A stretch of 64,000 nucleotides of DNA from Hibiscus mutabilis (lineage: Eukaryota > Streptophyta > Magnoliopsida > Malvales > Malvaceae), in contig CM033717.1 of the NCBI GenBank assembly GCA_019671005.1, forward strand, positions 71,593,850-71,657,849, given 5' to 3'. The notes below the pieces were generated by a model. The model was given only the letters and a program-made list of their open reading frames with translations. It ran no database searches and was not told where the DNA came from. Position numbers and translations under genes: made by a program. Position 1 is the stretch's first letter. The number at the start of each line of letters is the position of its first letter. Shown here one piece after another: positions 21,335 through 32,647 of the stretch.

Positions 21335-22147
21335 CTAGGGTTAAAATTTAAATACACGAATCACTAAATTATAAAAAAATAGTTGTTTTGATCATGATCT
21401 TTTAAAAATTATAAAACAATTAAAATTTAAATACATTAATCACTAAATTATAAAAAAATAGTTGTTTTGGTCATTGATCTTTTAAAAATTATAAAACAAT
21501 CATTGAATTTATTAAAAAGGTACGGAATGGTCATTAAATTTATCAAATTGTTACGAAATGATCATTAAATTTAGAGATAGGCAAAATTCGACTCGTAATT
21601 TCATAAACTCAACTTGGAAATTTTTTAAATAAAGTTTGAGTTATAAAATGGAAATTCGAATAACTCAAAATTTTTAGTAATTAGTAAATTAATTTTTAAG
21701 TTCGAGTCGAGTCTCTTAATCTATGTGATATATATATATATATAACATAAACATATATATATACATATCACATATGAAAGAATATGACGAAATATGTATG
21801 TGTATTTTATATGGTTATAAAAAATCATATAAATTAGAATTAATTAGTATCATAACATTATAAATATTTACAACTAAATTTGAACAAAAACTCGAACTCA
21901 ACTCGAAAAAATTTTAAATAAAATTTGAGTTATAAAATAAGACTCTTCAACTCGACTCAAAAAAATTTAACTCGACTCGATCGAATGTCCACCCCTAATT
22001 AAATTAATCAAATTGTTCTATAATGTTTAGTCATTTAACGGTCATTTTGTCATAATTTAATAATTATTTTTTAATTTTTGAGAAATCAGTAGTTAAAAAA
22101 ATATTTGTTTCATCATTTAGTGACTATTGGTGTAGTTTGCCTTAAAA
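21335..22147. repeat. Inverted-repeat element carrying a nested MITE and a tandem duplication
   Basis: A unit of about 82 bp (AATCACTAAATTATAAAAAA then ATAGTTGTTTTG) is tandemly duplicated at 21343-21505. The right border GACTATTGGTGTAGTTTGCC (ending 22144) is the kind of end seen on other long-TIR elements in this window. The middle is interrupted by the 21577-21997 element. Borders are approximate. Confidence 0.45.
21577..21997. repeat. MITE-like element (GGGGTGGACATTCG ends)
   Basis: Left-half motifs (AATTCGACTCGTAATT, AAACTCAACTTGGAAATTTT) reappear inverted in the right half (AACTCGACTCGATCGAATGT). The right border is CCACCCCTA. The middle is rich in ATATAT. It is related in style to 3872-4314 and 40301-40955. 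Confidence 0.5.
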
Positions 22148-22447
22148 ATGAAAGCTGGGGGGGGGGGGGGGGTTAAGTAAATTTTGAACATGTGAAAAAA
22201 ATATAAAACTTGAGGTAAAGTAAAAGACAAAAGCTTGGAGAGAAAAAGATAAAAGCTTTACTCAGAAAATTCCATATTCCACTGACAGAGGGAACGACAA
22301 CAAATCATAAAAGGACAAACCTTTCCTTCACGCATAGTCGATAATGTTCGCCATATGAGATTAGAGGGAAACCCCCAACGCCTCACCTAATAGCATTTCC
22401 TTGCCCCCTTTTCTTTTCTTTTCTTTTCTCATTGAAACCCTTTATTT

Positions 22448-22464
22448 GAGAGAGAGAGAGAGAG
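22448..22464 (+). repeat. (GA)n tract in the SCL3 5' untranslated region
   Basis: A GA microsatellite lies about 350 bp before the SCL3 start codon, in the probable 5' untranslated leader. GA/CT repeats in plant leaders are often bound by BPC/GAGA-type factors; a role here is inference. A run of about 14 G residues near 22160 lies further upstream. Confidence 0.6.
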
Positions 22465-22810
22465 GGAAAAAAACCTTTTTGTTCATACTTTGCTTGAATC
22501 ACAGATTCCAATCTGGGGAACTTTTATGCGCTTTGGTTTGGGTTTTCGATCAATTCCAAGACCCGGTAAGGATTTCTTCTTTCTCCTGTAGTTATTAAGT
22601 TTTATATTTGAATTTGGTGATACTTTCATGAGCTTGTCCGAAAGACAATTGGGGTTGTCTTTGTTTCTTGTTAGATCCTAACTATTTGGTTTAAATCTGG
22701 TTTTGTTTTTAGTTTCTGGTAAATTCCATCTACATGCAAAATTTCAATCTTTGCATGAAAGTTTGATGCTTTATACTCTTTAGATAAAAAGACCAAAACT
22801 TTTTGAGCCA

Positions 22811-24229
22811 ATGTTCCAAGACGAATCGTCGTCTGTAACATCATCATCGTCGCCTCTACAAGTTTTCTCCATGATGTCACTCTCACCGAGCTTAGGATCG
22901 CCATATCCATGGCTTAGAGAGTTGAAATCAGAAGAAAGGGGTTTGTATTTGATCCATTTGTTGCTCACTTGTGCTAATCATGTAGCTAATGGTAGCCTTG
23001 AAAATGCCAACATTGCGCTCGAGCAAATATCCCAGCTCTCGTCGCCGGAGGGCGATACAATGCAGCGAATGGCTGCGTACTTTACCGAGGCGCTTGCTGA
23101 TAGAATTCTCAAAGCCTGGCCTGGTCTTCATAAGGCCCTCAATTCGACGAGGATAACTTTGGTTTCCGAAGAAATCCTTGTTCGGAAACTGTTTTTCGAG
23201 TTATTCCCTTTCTTGAAGGTGGCCTTTGTGCTTACGAACCAAGCTGTGATCGAAGCGATGGAAGGTGAGAAGATGGTGCATATAATTGATCTTAATGCAG
23301 CTGAGCCTGCGCAGTGGGTCGCGCTTACTCAAGCTTTGAGTGCGAGGCCTGAAGGGCCGCCTCATTTGAGGATAACCGGCATTCATCAACAGAAAGAAGT
23401 GTTGGATCAAATGGCTCATAGATTGACTGAAGAAGCTGAAAAATTGGACCTCCCATTTCAGTTCAATCCGGTTGTTAGCAAATTAGAGAATCTCAATGTC
23501 GAGAAATTACGGGTTAAAACCGGGGAGGCTCTTGCAATCAGCTCTGTCCTCCAGCTGCATTCGTTTTTGGCCTCTGATGGTGAACACCATCGAAAGAAAG
23601 CACCATTAGGATCGAAGAATTTGAATGGAATTCACTTGCAAAGAGCACTCCAGATGAACCAGAGCACTTTTGGAGAGTTGCTTGAAAAAGATATGGTTAA
23701 TGGATATAGCCCTAGTCCCGATTCGGCCTCATCGTCACCCCTATCTTCAACCGGTTCAGCAAAGATAGATAGCTTCCTTAATGCATTGTGGGGTTTGTCA
23801 CCGAAACTGATGGTGGTAACAGAACAAGATTCAAACCATAATGGATCTACCCTAATGGAGAGACTATTGGAATCTCTTTACTCTTATGCAGCATTGTTCG
23901 ATTGTTCGGAGTCCACGGTCTCGAGAACATCTCTGGAGAGACTCAAGGTGGAAAAGATGCTTTTCGGAGAGGAAATAAAGAACATAATAGCTTGCGAGGG
24001 AGTTGAAAGGAAGGAAAGACATGAAAAGCTTGAGAAGTGGATACAAAGGCTCGACTTGGCCGGTTTTGGGAACGTCCCTTTGAGTTACTACGGGATGTTG
24101 CACGCCAGGAGATTGCTGCAGGGGTATAACTGTGATGGGTATAAAATGAAGGAAGAGAACGGTTGCATCGTAACTTGCTGGCATGATCGGCCACTGTATT
24201 CGGTATCAGCTTGGAGGTGTAGGAAATAA
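22811..24229 (+). CDS. SCL3: SCARECROW-LIKE 3, GRAS-family transcriptional regulator
   Basis: This single exon encodes 472 residues, close to the Arabidopsis protein. The start MFQDESSSVTSS matches the family's short Ser-rich N-terminus. The GRAS domain follows: LHRI from about residue 42 (ERGLYLIHLLLTCANHVANG), the VHIID core as VHIIDLN at 156-162, LHRII with EEAEKLDLPFQFNPVVSKLE, PFYRE-like ALFDCSES, and the SAW end as PLYSVSAWRCRK. There is no DELLA motif. SCL3 is known as a nuclear positive regulator of gibberellin responses that antagonises DELLA proteins and acts with SHR/SCR in root endodermis; that role is taken from the family. The leader probably has an intron (donor GGTAAGGATTTC at 22566, acceptor CTCTTTAG near 22781). 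The reading frame is intact. Confidence 0.96.
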   Translation: MFQDESSSVTSSSSPLQVFSMMSLSPSLGSPYPWLRELKSEERGLYLIHLLLTCANHVANGSLENANIALEQISQLSSPEGDTMQRMAAYFTEALADRILKAWPGLHKALNSTRITLVSEEILVRKLFFELFPFLKVAFVLTNQAVIEAMEGEKMVHIIDLNAAEPAQWVALTQALSARPEGPPHLRITGIHQQKEVLDQMAHRLTEEAEKLDLPFQFNPVVSKLENLNVEKLRVKTGEALAISSVLQLHSFLASDGEHHRKKAPLGSKNLNGIHLQRALQMNQSTFGELLEKDMVNGYSPSPDSASSSPLSSTGSAKIDSFLNALWGLSPKLMVVTEQDSNHNGSTLMERLLESLYSYAALFDCSESTVSRTSLERLKVEKMLFGEEIKNIIACEGVERKERHEKLEKWIQRLDLAGFGNVPLSYYGMLHARRLLQGYNCDGYKMKEENGCIVTCWHDRPLYSVSAWRCRK

Positions 24230-24712
24230 AGTATGGTAAAAAAAACAGGTAGGTAGTTTCAATCCTTGGTATGATGTCAGACTTTTCTTTTACCTTTCAT
24301 TTTATCAAATGAAATCAAAAGGATTTTGTCATCTAAAGGAACCCAAATTACTGATAATTTGGGGTGTAATAGTTAAAGCTTGTTTAACTTTGGAATGCAA
24401 TGTACAGTTGTTTATTTAGCAATCTCTGCATGTTTAAATGAAAAGAATAATGAGATATCAGATCATAAAAATTTTGAACAAACAGATTATTTCTTTCTCT
24501 GCAATGTGATTTAGTCAGTAATAATTTGATAACTATTTTGAAGGGAAAATACAAAGTCCCAAACAAAGAAAAAATACTCAATTTAGTTGCAAACTTATCA
24601 ATAGATTTAGTCGGTAATAATTTGATAACTATTTGTTATCACCATTGTCATACATATTTGCTTCACGTCTGATTCAAAGACCGAAGACAGAAAGAGGGAG
24701 AAAGTTTACCGG
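24230..24712. other. Spacer between convergent genes
   Basis: This AT-rich segment should hold the 3' untranslated regions and poly(A) signals of SCL3 (plus) and of the coiled-coil gene (minus, stop at 24713). A TAGTCGGTAATAATTTGATA-like stretch is repeated (about 24514 and 24609). No gene is seen. Confidence 0.5.
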
Positions 24713-27700
24713 TTAACAATGCAATTTGATTACACGAGCTAATCTCTCGAAGAAAATGGGGCACATACTTGTGCTGAACATAATGACATCCCTCATCCAC
24801 TCCGGCGCCACTCTCTCGAATGTCCCTAACGACAATACCCGGTACTCCAACTCGGCTTCCTCTACGGCCGTCTTGTTTATCCACGTTAGGCTGAATGAGT
24901 AACCTGTTTCATTTATCCAGAGTATCAAATAATGAGAGTCATTTCTTGTACGCAGCAGATAATTCTTGAATAGTTATCAGAAACACTAAGTCACTAAGCA
25001 CGTATGTATGGACGTATTCATTAAAATCCATGTTGGTTCGTGTTACATGTATATGTTTAATTTCTTTTTCATGCTTTTTCCATGGTTATAGTCCCTATCC
25101 ATATCCAAATACACATCGAACACAAATGTCAACCATGGAACTTTTCAGAAAATAAAAAAAAAAATCAGATTTACCACTCGAGCAAAAGAAAACCAAGATG
25201 CATACACATGCTTCAAACAATGGAATATAACAAATCAATGACATACCAACTTTAAGGGGGAAATACCTGGAACTAGAAAGAAAGATGGAAATACTCAAAA
25301 TTGAATGAACTGGCTATGATTCTCAAATTAAGAATTACCACTTGATTGATGCAGAGCTGAGATGCATAGTTCTTCAGTTTGATTAACGGCTGATATTCTC
25401 ATGCCCGCTAAGCAGTCAATAAGAAATTGAAACAGACAAGTTCCACGATTAGTGGCATTTGCACTTACGCCTTTACAGCATTCTGGCTGCATAATCATCC
25501 AAATAGTCAGTAAAGAAGTAGAAACTCACGTCTTTTTAGTAGAGATGAATGATGATTAGTTGAGGATATACCAGCTGAACATGTTGAAGAACCTCACATG
25601 ACAAAGCTTTCTCAGGAAGGTCTTTGGTCAATGCACACGATGTGGTAACTTTACCATTAGCTGAATTAGGAGTAACAATGCAATCTTCTGACTCAGCAGC
25701 TGATTTCCGGCTACGCTTTCTTGTCATCATTCTAGTGGAGTTACCAACCCTTTCTGCTGCAACTTGTGCACTTCCAGGAGAGGCTGTTGGTATATTATCT
25801 CTATTGCCATCCTTAACATGTCCCTCTTGATGCAGGTTTTGCAGCCTCATAACTTCCTCAGAAAGCACTTTACCTGCCATATATTTTAGCATTAGGTAAA
25901 AAAAGAGCTATAGAAATGCTTGACACTAGAAAGTTAAAACATCTAAAAAAGGCAAGTCTACAAAGAAGCTTCAAATTCGATCTTTTTTCCCCAGAAAGGT
26001 ACAATTTCTCAAATTTATATGTTTTCAGCTGATAATTACCAGTGTCTGCAAATTTAGTTTATTACGTTTTCAAAGACATCACGTACAAAGTAAGATCCTT
26101 GTTTTTTATGTCTAGTTAGTGATTGAGGTGTTCAAACAATAATTGACTTTGTATAAAAGTAAAAATATAATAAAAAATGGAGATGTAGACAATTTTGAAT
26201 ACGTAATTTGATCATCAGCATGATAACCATCAAAATTATGATTTAATCTTCCAAAGCTATACTGAGAGGGGAAGGGAACAGCAACATATCTACTAAACGT
26301 ACTGAGGACGTAATATATAGCAATACTGAAGACAATATAACATGCCCAGTTGCCTTTTTCAGTCCATCTAAGAACAAGGCAGAAGGTTTTGTCCCGTGCA
26401 TTTTGGATGGGCACAAGCCTCAACAAACCCAAGAACAATACAAAACCTAACTACCAACTTCAAATTCAATGATAGACCTAAAACCTATATTCATTTTCTA
26501 TTCGGACAAGAAATTGAGCATAGAAACCCAATTCTTTAACCAAAAGTATAATACTGAGTTCTTTAGTCCTTGAAACGAATACGATGTTTTCTTGTTCTTA
26601 CCCAGCATACCTAACACTCTCAGCTTCAAATTATGCCAGTTTCCTTGCAATAGTATATCCAACAAAGACAAAGCAAGAAGAATGCTAAGAAAGTTAAGGA
26701 TGCCAATGCATTACATATATATTCCACATTGAGACTTGAAAGAAAGAGATACATACAACAATCAACAAGTAACTGATTACTACTTACACTTCTGGCTCTC
26801 TTCAATCAAAAGCTTTTGGTAGTCCACACATTGCTTGTCCTTGCTCGACCTGCAAAATATTACATTCATGCAAAAGTTCAAGAAAGTATACACTGCCATC
26901 CTAACATGTAAAGGCCGAAAGTGAATTAAATTTACTTACATTATAGAGGCCACTTCACTTCTCAGTTCATTAACTTCAGCATTTAATTTTTCATTTTCAC
27001 TCTTCAAGTGCTGTATCAACTCCTCTGCAGCTGTAACAAGAGAAGACAAACAACTAAGCATTTTAGAGGGATCCTAAATGATTGTTCAAGTTTGTTTAAC
27101 TAGTAATAAAGCAACCAGAAAAATTGCCAAGGCAGTGAGATAGAACTTTTGTTATCGTTTGGTTCATTTAATTAGTAGAAGTTTAACAAGCATTTATAGA
27201 ACCAAATGCAAGCCATTAGCATGCAGTTTGGTTCATTGTACAGACTGAAATTCATGGTTATAACAATCAAGTTGTTGCTTTGATACACAAGATTAGAATG
27301 TTATATATTCTTCACACCGAGAACTTAGGCCTTAAATATTGGTTCAACCATTAGAATATGGTTTATGTCAAAAGCTATAGTAGCTAGTTTCTACCATCAC
27401 CACCAAATCAAATTTTAAGATGCTAAAGACTACTATTAAACTATACCTTTCATGAAACACAAAAAAAAACCTTGTTTCCCTTCTAAAGCTATTCATAATG
27501 TGAAACTATCGGTCATGAGATAAGTCAAACCATTAAACATTCAAACTCAAGATCAGAGGTGTCAAATGCGTCATTCGGTTCGGGTCATTTCGGTTTGGTT
27601 TATTTTGAGTCTGACTACATTGGGTTTAAATTCGGTTCGGGTCTGGTTCGGTTTTAGTTCGGGTCTATGGTGATTTCGGTTCGGGTATCGGGTCAAGACT

Positions 27701-29105
27701 TTAGTTCGATTGATTTTCGGTTCGTTTGATTTCGGGTCGGGTCAATATCGGGTTAATAGGAGATCGATCGTTTTAATCGGGTTTCCAGGCCATGTTAGGT
27801 TTTTCCACCCTATACATACTTTATATAGCCTGTATATTTGGCTTTTTAGTGTGTTGTGCGACAATTCAAATCTCATATTTATTTATTTATTTTAATATAT
27901 TTTTTATTTCGGGTTGCCTTCGGTTTGGGTTGCTTTCGGATCGGGTGAAATCAGTTCGGTTCCATTCGGTTCGGTTGAAAATTGGTTCGGGTCCATTTTC
28001 GGTTCAACTAAAATTCGGTTCGGTTGAAAATTGGTTCGGGTCCATTTTTGGTTCAACTAAAATTCGGTTCGGTTTATTTCGGGTTTCGGATCAAATTTGG
28101 GTCATCGTGTTCGAGTCGATTTCGGGTCTCGGTTTGAGTAAATCGATTCGATTTTCGAATCTCGGGTCAAATTTGCCTGGTCTACTCAAGATAAAATAAT
28201 GTTGAATTAGAAAAACACATTATTTTACCTTACATTTCATTAGGAAGGTCCAAAATAATAACTAATGTTTAAGGGTAAAACTTTGATACACTATAAAAAC
28301 CAAAATCCTAAATTTCTAACCCTAACCCTAAAAACCTAAACCCCACGCTCTACAACCTAAACCCTAAATTCTAAACACTAACCTTAAATTCTAAACCCTA
28401 TAACCTAAACCCCATAAACCTTAAACCCTAAACTAAAATCCTAAACCCTAAAACTAAAAGGTACGTGTAAACTAAAGTTTACACAGCTTGTGTATCAAAG
28501 TTATTTCCAATGTTTAATGTAAGAGCCGATATCAAATGATAGATATATTTCGATGATATTCGCAAAATACACACGAGATGAAACAAAGACAGAGAGAAGG
28601 CTTTGAGAATTACATAAAATATGAAGACAGATTAAAAAAATAGTAACTATAATACGAAAATATACTGACCACGCACATAATTTAAGAATTTTTCTTCTTG
28701 ATCTCTATGTATGTCATCCATTTCAGACAGTTTTCTCTCCTGAAAAAGAAATGAAAACGAAAATCATATTAAGAGAGTAGATATAAAGCTAAATTTGTTT
28801 GTCAACGGATAATAAAGGAGAAAAAAAACGAAAATTCCATTCTAACAAAAATAACAAGAAATCGTATACACCTAACAGCTTAATCTTATTCCAGTTTAAC
28901 GAGGGAAAACAAAACATTTCGCTCTTTTCTTTAGTTTTTTTGGTAACCAAACTTATAGAGAAATAAATTGTATAACAGATCTTAAAAGAAGGGGAGGAAA
29001 GGTGAAAATATAAAATTATCATTAAAAATAAAATGTTAGGGGAAAGAGGAGTTGCTATACCTTGAGTTTGTCATATTTATCGTAAAGTCTTGCCTACGAC
29101 TCCAT
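24713..29105 (-). CDS. Plant-specific coiled-coil protein of unknown function, with an in-frame TAG at codon 4
   Basis: Seven exons join in frame with GT-AG borders: 29105-29061, 28739-28670, 27030-26940, 26849-26788, 25873-25572, 25486-25339 and 24903-24713 (303 codons). The first half is coiled coil: LYDKYDKLKERKLSEMDD, AAEELIQHLKSENEKLNAEV, CVDYQKLLIEESQKCKVLSE. Then comes a basic MTRKRSRKS patch (possible nuclear signal) and a conserved C-terminal globular part ending RDVIMFSTSMCPIFFERLAR. I believe it belongs to a plant family known only by a DUF number; the name was not verified. The expected start reads ATG-GAG-TCG-TAG, so translation cannot pass codon 4. The next in-frame ATG is at 28721 (MDDIHRDQEEKF), giving 281 aa. 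Alternatively TAG itself can act as a splice acceptor. The large intron 27031-28669 holds repeats. Confidence 0.8.
27548..28190. repeat. Degenerate TTCGGTTCGGG repeat block inside an intron
   Basis: About 640 bp is built from short variants of TTCGGTTCGGGT, TTTCGGGT and GGTTCGGTT, including a near-exact tandem repeat of about 48 bp around AATTCGGTTCGGTTGAAAAT (27985-28070). It lies in the second intron of the coiled-coil gene. No coding sense is apparent. Such blocks are common in plant introns as MITE interiors, but clear termini were not found. Confidence 0.6.
28277..28502. repeat. Telomere-like MITE, family A (intron copy)
   Basis: It begins AAAACTTTGATACAC and ends TTTACACAGCTTGTGTATCA then AAG, an imperfect inverted repeat. 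The interior is CCCTAAACC-type degenerate telomere-like sequence. It lies in intron 2 of the coiled-coil gene, next to the TTCGG block. Confidence 0.75.
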
Positions 29106-29560
29106 CTGCAAAACAAATTAAAAAGAGGCCATTTAATTCGTACATACAGTATGGATTAAGAAATTAATCACCAAAACCCTTGTTTTCGTGCTCAAAATCG
29201 ATGATTACGAGAAACGGAACGGTAAAACGAGGGGGAAATTAAGCGTTGTAAAGAGGAGAAGATAAGTACCTTTTCCTTTACTTTTCGTTGCGTTTTCCTT
29301 CGTTTTCTAAGCAAACAAACGGAAATTAACGAGAAGAAAGAGAAAACAAAAGGCGATGAGGGTGGAATGAAAAAGTTAAAGTAATGTTTAGAAGATGAGA
29401 GAGGATTGTTTTTTTCTTACCCCTGTTTGGTATCCTAGGAAACGCGGGAAAGTGGAATTTCAAAAATCCAGGAAACTAAGCTCTCTCTTGGTTGGCTACT
29501 GCACTCGACTTGCTGAGGAGCGAAGCGGAAGCATAAAAGTAAAAAGATTGGAGAATTTTT
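29106..29560 (-). promoter_or_regulatory. 5' untranslated exon, leader intron and promoter of the coiled-coil gene
   Basis: On the minus strand AAAGGAAAAG|GTACTTATC (near 29272) looks like a donor, and TTTGCAG directly before the ATG at 29105 an acceptor, giving a leader intron of about 165 bp. No ATG was found in the probable non-coding exon (29273-29400), so it does not rescue the interrupted start. Promoter elements could not be picked out. Confidence 0.4.
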
Positions 29561-29563
29561 TTT

Positions 29564-29770
29564 GGTAACCCTGTGTATAAAAACTCTAATCTTAAATTCT
29601 TAACCCTAACCCTAAACCTTAAATTTTATACACTAAATTCTAAACACTAACTTTAAATTCTAAACCCTACAACCTAAACCCCTAAACTTTAAATCCTAAA
29701 CTAAAACTCTAACTCTTAAAACTAAATGACACGTGTAAACTAAAGTTTATACGGTCTGTGTATCAATTTT
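29564..29770. repeat. Telomere-like MITE, family A
   Basis: The start GGTAACCCTGTGTATAAAAA, interior of CCCTAAACC-like repeats, and end GTTTATACGGTCTGTGTATC follow the family layout. The left end is shorter than in the 54831 copy. It sits just upstream of the coiled-coil gene and may affect its promoter. Confidence 0.7.
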
Positions 29771-32583
29771 TTTTCATTTTTTTTCAAACTTATGTTGCAA
29801 AATGAGATTAATTTAATTTTGGTAAAAGTAACACTTTGATCCCTTTGAATTTTAAAATTTGAACAATTGATCCTCTCAAAAAATAGGACCAAATTAATAT
29901 TGTCAATTACAAAAGTGATCAATGAAGTACAATTGATCATAAAATTAACATTTTCCATCCATTTTATATATTTTTTATTGAAATGATAAACAATTTTTAA
30001 AAAATTAACTTTCACCATTTAAAAAATGTGTAGACTAGTGTTGATTTTTTTAACTATCAGAAACAAACTAATATATTATGTAAACATCAAGGGATAAATT
30101 ATATAAAATTGATAGAAAATGTTAAAACAAAAATCAATTGTTATTAGTTGTTCACTTTTGAAATTGGCAATGATCGAATTAGTTTGTCCAATTCTAAAAT
30201 TGGAAGGAGTTCAAATGTATTTTTATTATTTTTGTCGTAATAATAAATTTAACATTTAAAATTTATGGCAGTTGTTTTTATCTCTAATTTTTTTAGTTAA
30301 ATTTGGCTCTCAACAATTTTTTATTGATTATGTTGCGTGATTATAATATATTATTTGTTTATTAATTTTAGCCCTTCAATAAGACATACACCGTAACGAC
30401 AAGCTGCTTAAACCTAGTCTTCTAAAAATAATAATATTTTTTAGGACCATTTGATGGAATTTGGTTCTCAACAAAAATAATATATGTACCTAATTGTTGA
30501 TGTAACGATGTCGTGCAAGTCTACACATAATTTAAATAAAAATATAATTTAAAATATTATTACGATATTGTGCGAAGTGAGATATGTTATCATGTCAATA
30601 AAAGTAGTGTTAATTTATATCAACAATATACAAAAGACTTTCATATAAGAACAAAAAACTTTTATTTTTTATGCCCTATATTTAAAAAATTAAATTTCAC
30701 ATCTTAAACCCTATATTTTAAAAGATACACCATACCTTTAATTAACTAAATTCTAACCACAACCCCTGACCTTAAACCCTAGACCCAAACCCATTTTTTT
30801 AAAATAAAAATACTAAAAAAGTATAGTTTAGAGCAGACAATTTTCATCCTTCGTATAAGTATATAACTTGTCATGTTAACATCGGGAAAAATAATTGACA
30901 GACTAATAAGATTTTCATTAAAAACAATCTAATTTGACTAAAAAACGTCGAGCATTAAATTTAGCTAAAACATTATGGTCAAATTAATAAGAAAAACGTA
31001 AACATTGAGTACTAAGTTAATTATTAAGTCTCTATTTTTTGGGTATAGATTAAGTCTCTATTTATTGAATGAATAATTTATTATGAGAAATTATACTTGT
31101 GTTTGGTAAACATTAATTTATCAGAAAATGTTAAATTGTTTATTAATATACATATTTGAAAATTGAAATGAGTTATTATTATTACTATTATTATTACGAT
31201 TATTATTTTGTTAAAATAAAATACTCAAATTATTATATTTAAATTTTATCCAAAATCATATAGAATAATATTTGTCACATCAACTCGTGAATATGGCCCA
31301 ATAAATGTAAAGAGCACTACTAAATAAACCAGCCCAATAGACGCACACCTTGGGCAATATATATTATCTCATACAACAATTCAATATATTAATCGGTAGT
31401 TAAAGATTTGATCATCACTCTAGGCACGAAATAATTTTAAAATTTATGGTCAGTATCTATTCTTACGTGGGGTAACAAAAACGTGAAAGATTAATCATTA
31501 GACTCGCTCAAGCGGATACTTATATAAAAAAAGTAATTATCTATGATATAAACCAAATTTGTATTGAGCAAGGTGGATTGGATTTAGCCAACGCTGTTGA
31601 ATGGCATAAAAGCTCCAACACAACTAACATTCGTGATCTTACAGACCACAACAAAATATATTGGAACAGAGATGCTATGGCAAATTGCCTCCCATTTGCA
31701 GCTCAACATAACCATTTTAGAAACACGTGTATGTTTATGGTTTAAGTTTTGGGAAAGAAGGAATTAAATTCAGAGTCAAATTGAGCCGGGTTCTATACCG
31801 AGAGATGAGTTTTGTTTTGAAACTTTTATCTATTTTCAAGGCTTAAACTCGAGACCTTACTTATAAGATATCAAACTCCATACCACTCAATCTTAAAACG
31901 TCGATCATTGACATGATAAATATCGTTAATATATCAAATAGAACGAGTTAATAAAATGCAAAGAGAAATTTGGTTTATAAACTCATTGCTAAGTTGTAAA
32001 TAAACAAATGGATTCATGAAGTATAATATATATATTTCACTTTCACATGGTTCATTTATATTGACATCTTTTTCAAATGTGTTAAGCACAAGGAGCTTCG
32101 AGGTTTGAATTTCGTTTCCCCGAAGGCAAGCAAAGAATATATATACATAGCACTATTTTATTTTGGTTTAATTTAAATTTTGTTAGGCGAAATTTCAACG
32201 TTGTAACCAAATTTAAGAGAAGAATCAGATTATAGATAACTGTAAAATCAATAATATATTATATGCTTAATGTCAAAACAAGTGCTCAAGTTATCATGTT
32301 TTTCTCTTTTAGGCGTCTAAATTATCATTTTCGGTCAAAGTAAGTGCTCAAACTATTATTTTTTTTGTCAAAGTAATGCTTCAGTTTAACCTTGAAAAAA
32401 AACAAAAAAATAACAATTTAAACACCTAAAATAACAAAAAATAATTTAAGCAAAAAAGACCTGATAGTTTAGGCACTTATTTTAATATTAAGTTTATATT
32501 ATACTTGTCTTGAAAAAACAATAACTAATTTTGTCAATTCCAAAATAAAACGATACACTTAGGAAATAATAATAATAATAATA

Positions 32584-32647
<64 letters not shown>

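Noticed and set aside
23864..24194. Antisense frames across SCL3
   Set aside because: They overlap the well-supported GRAS coding strand and have no family resemblance.
28277..28502. Telomere-like block as an intronic regulatory element
   Set aside because: It has family A MITE ends; transposon origin is enough to explain it.
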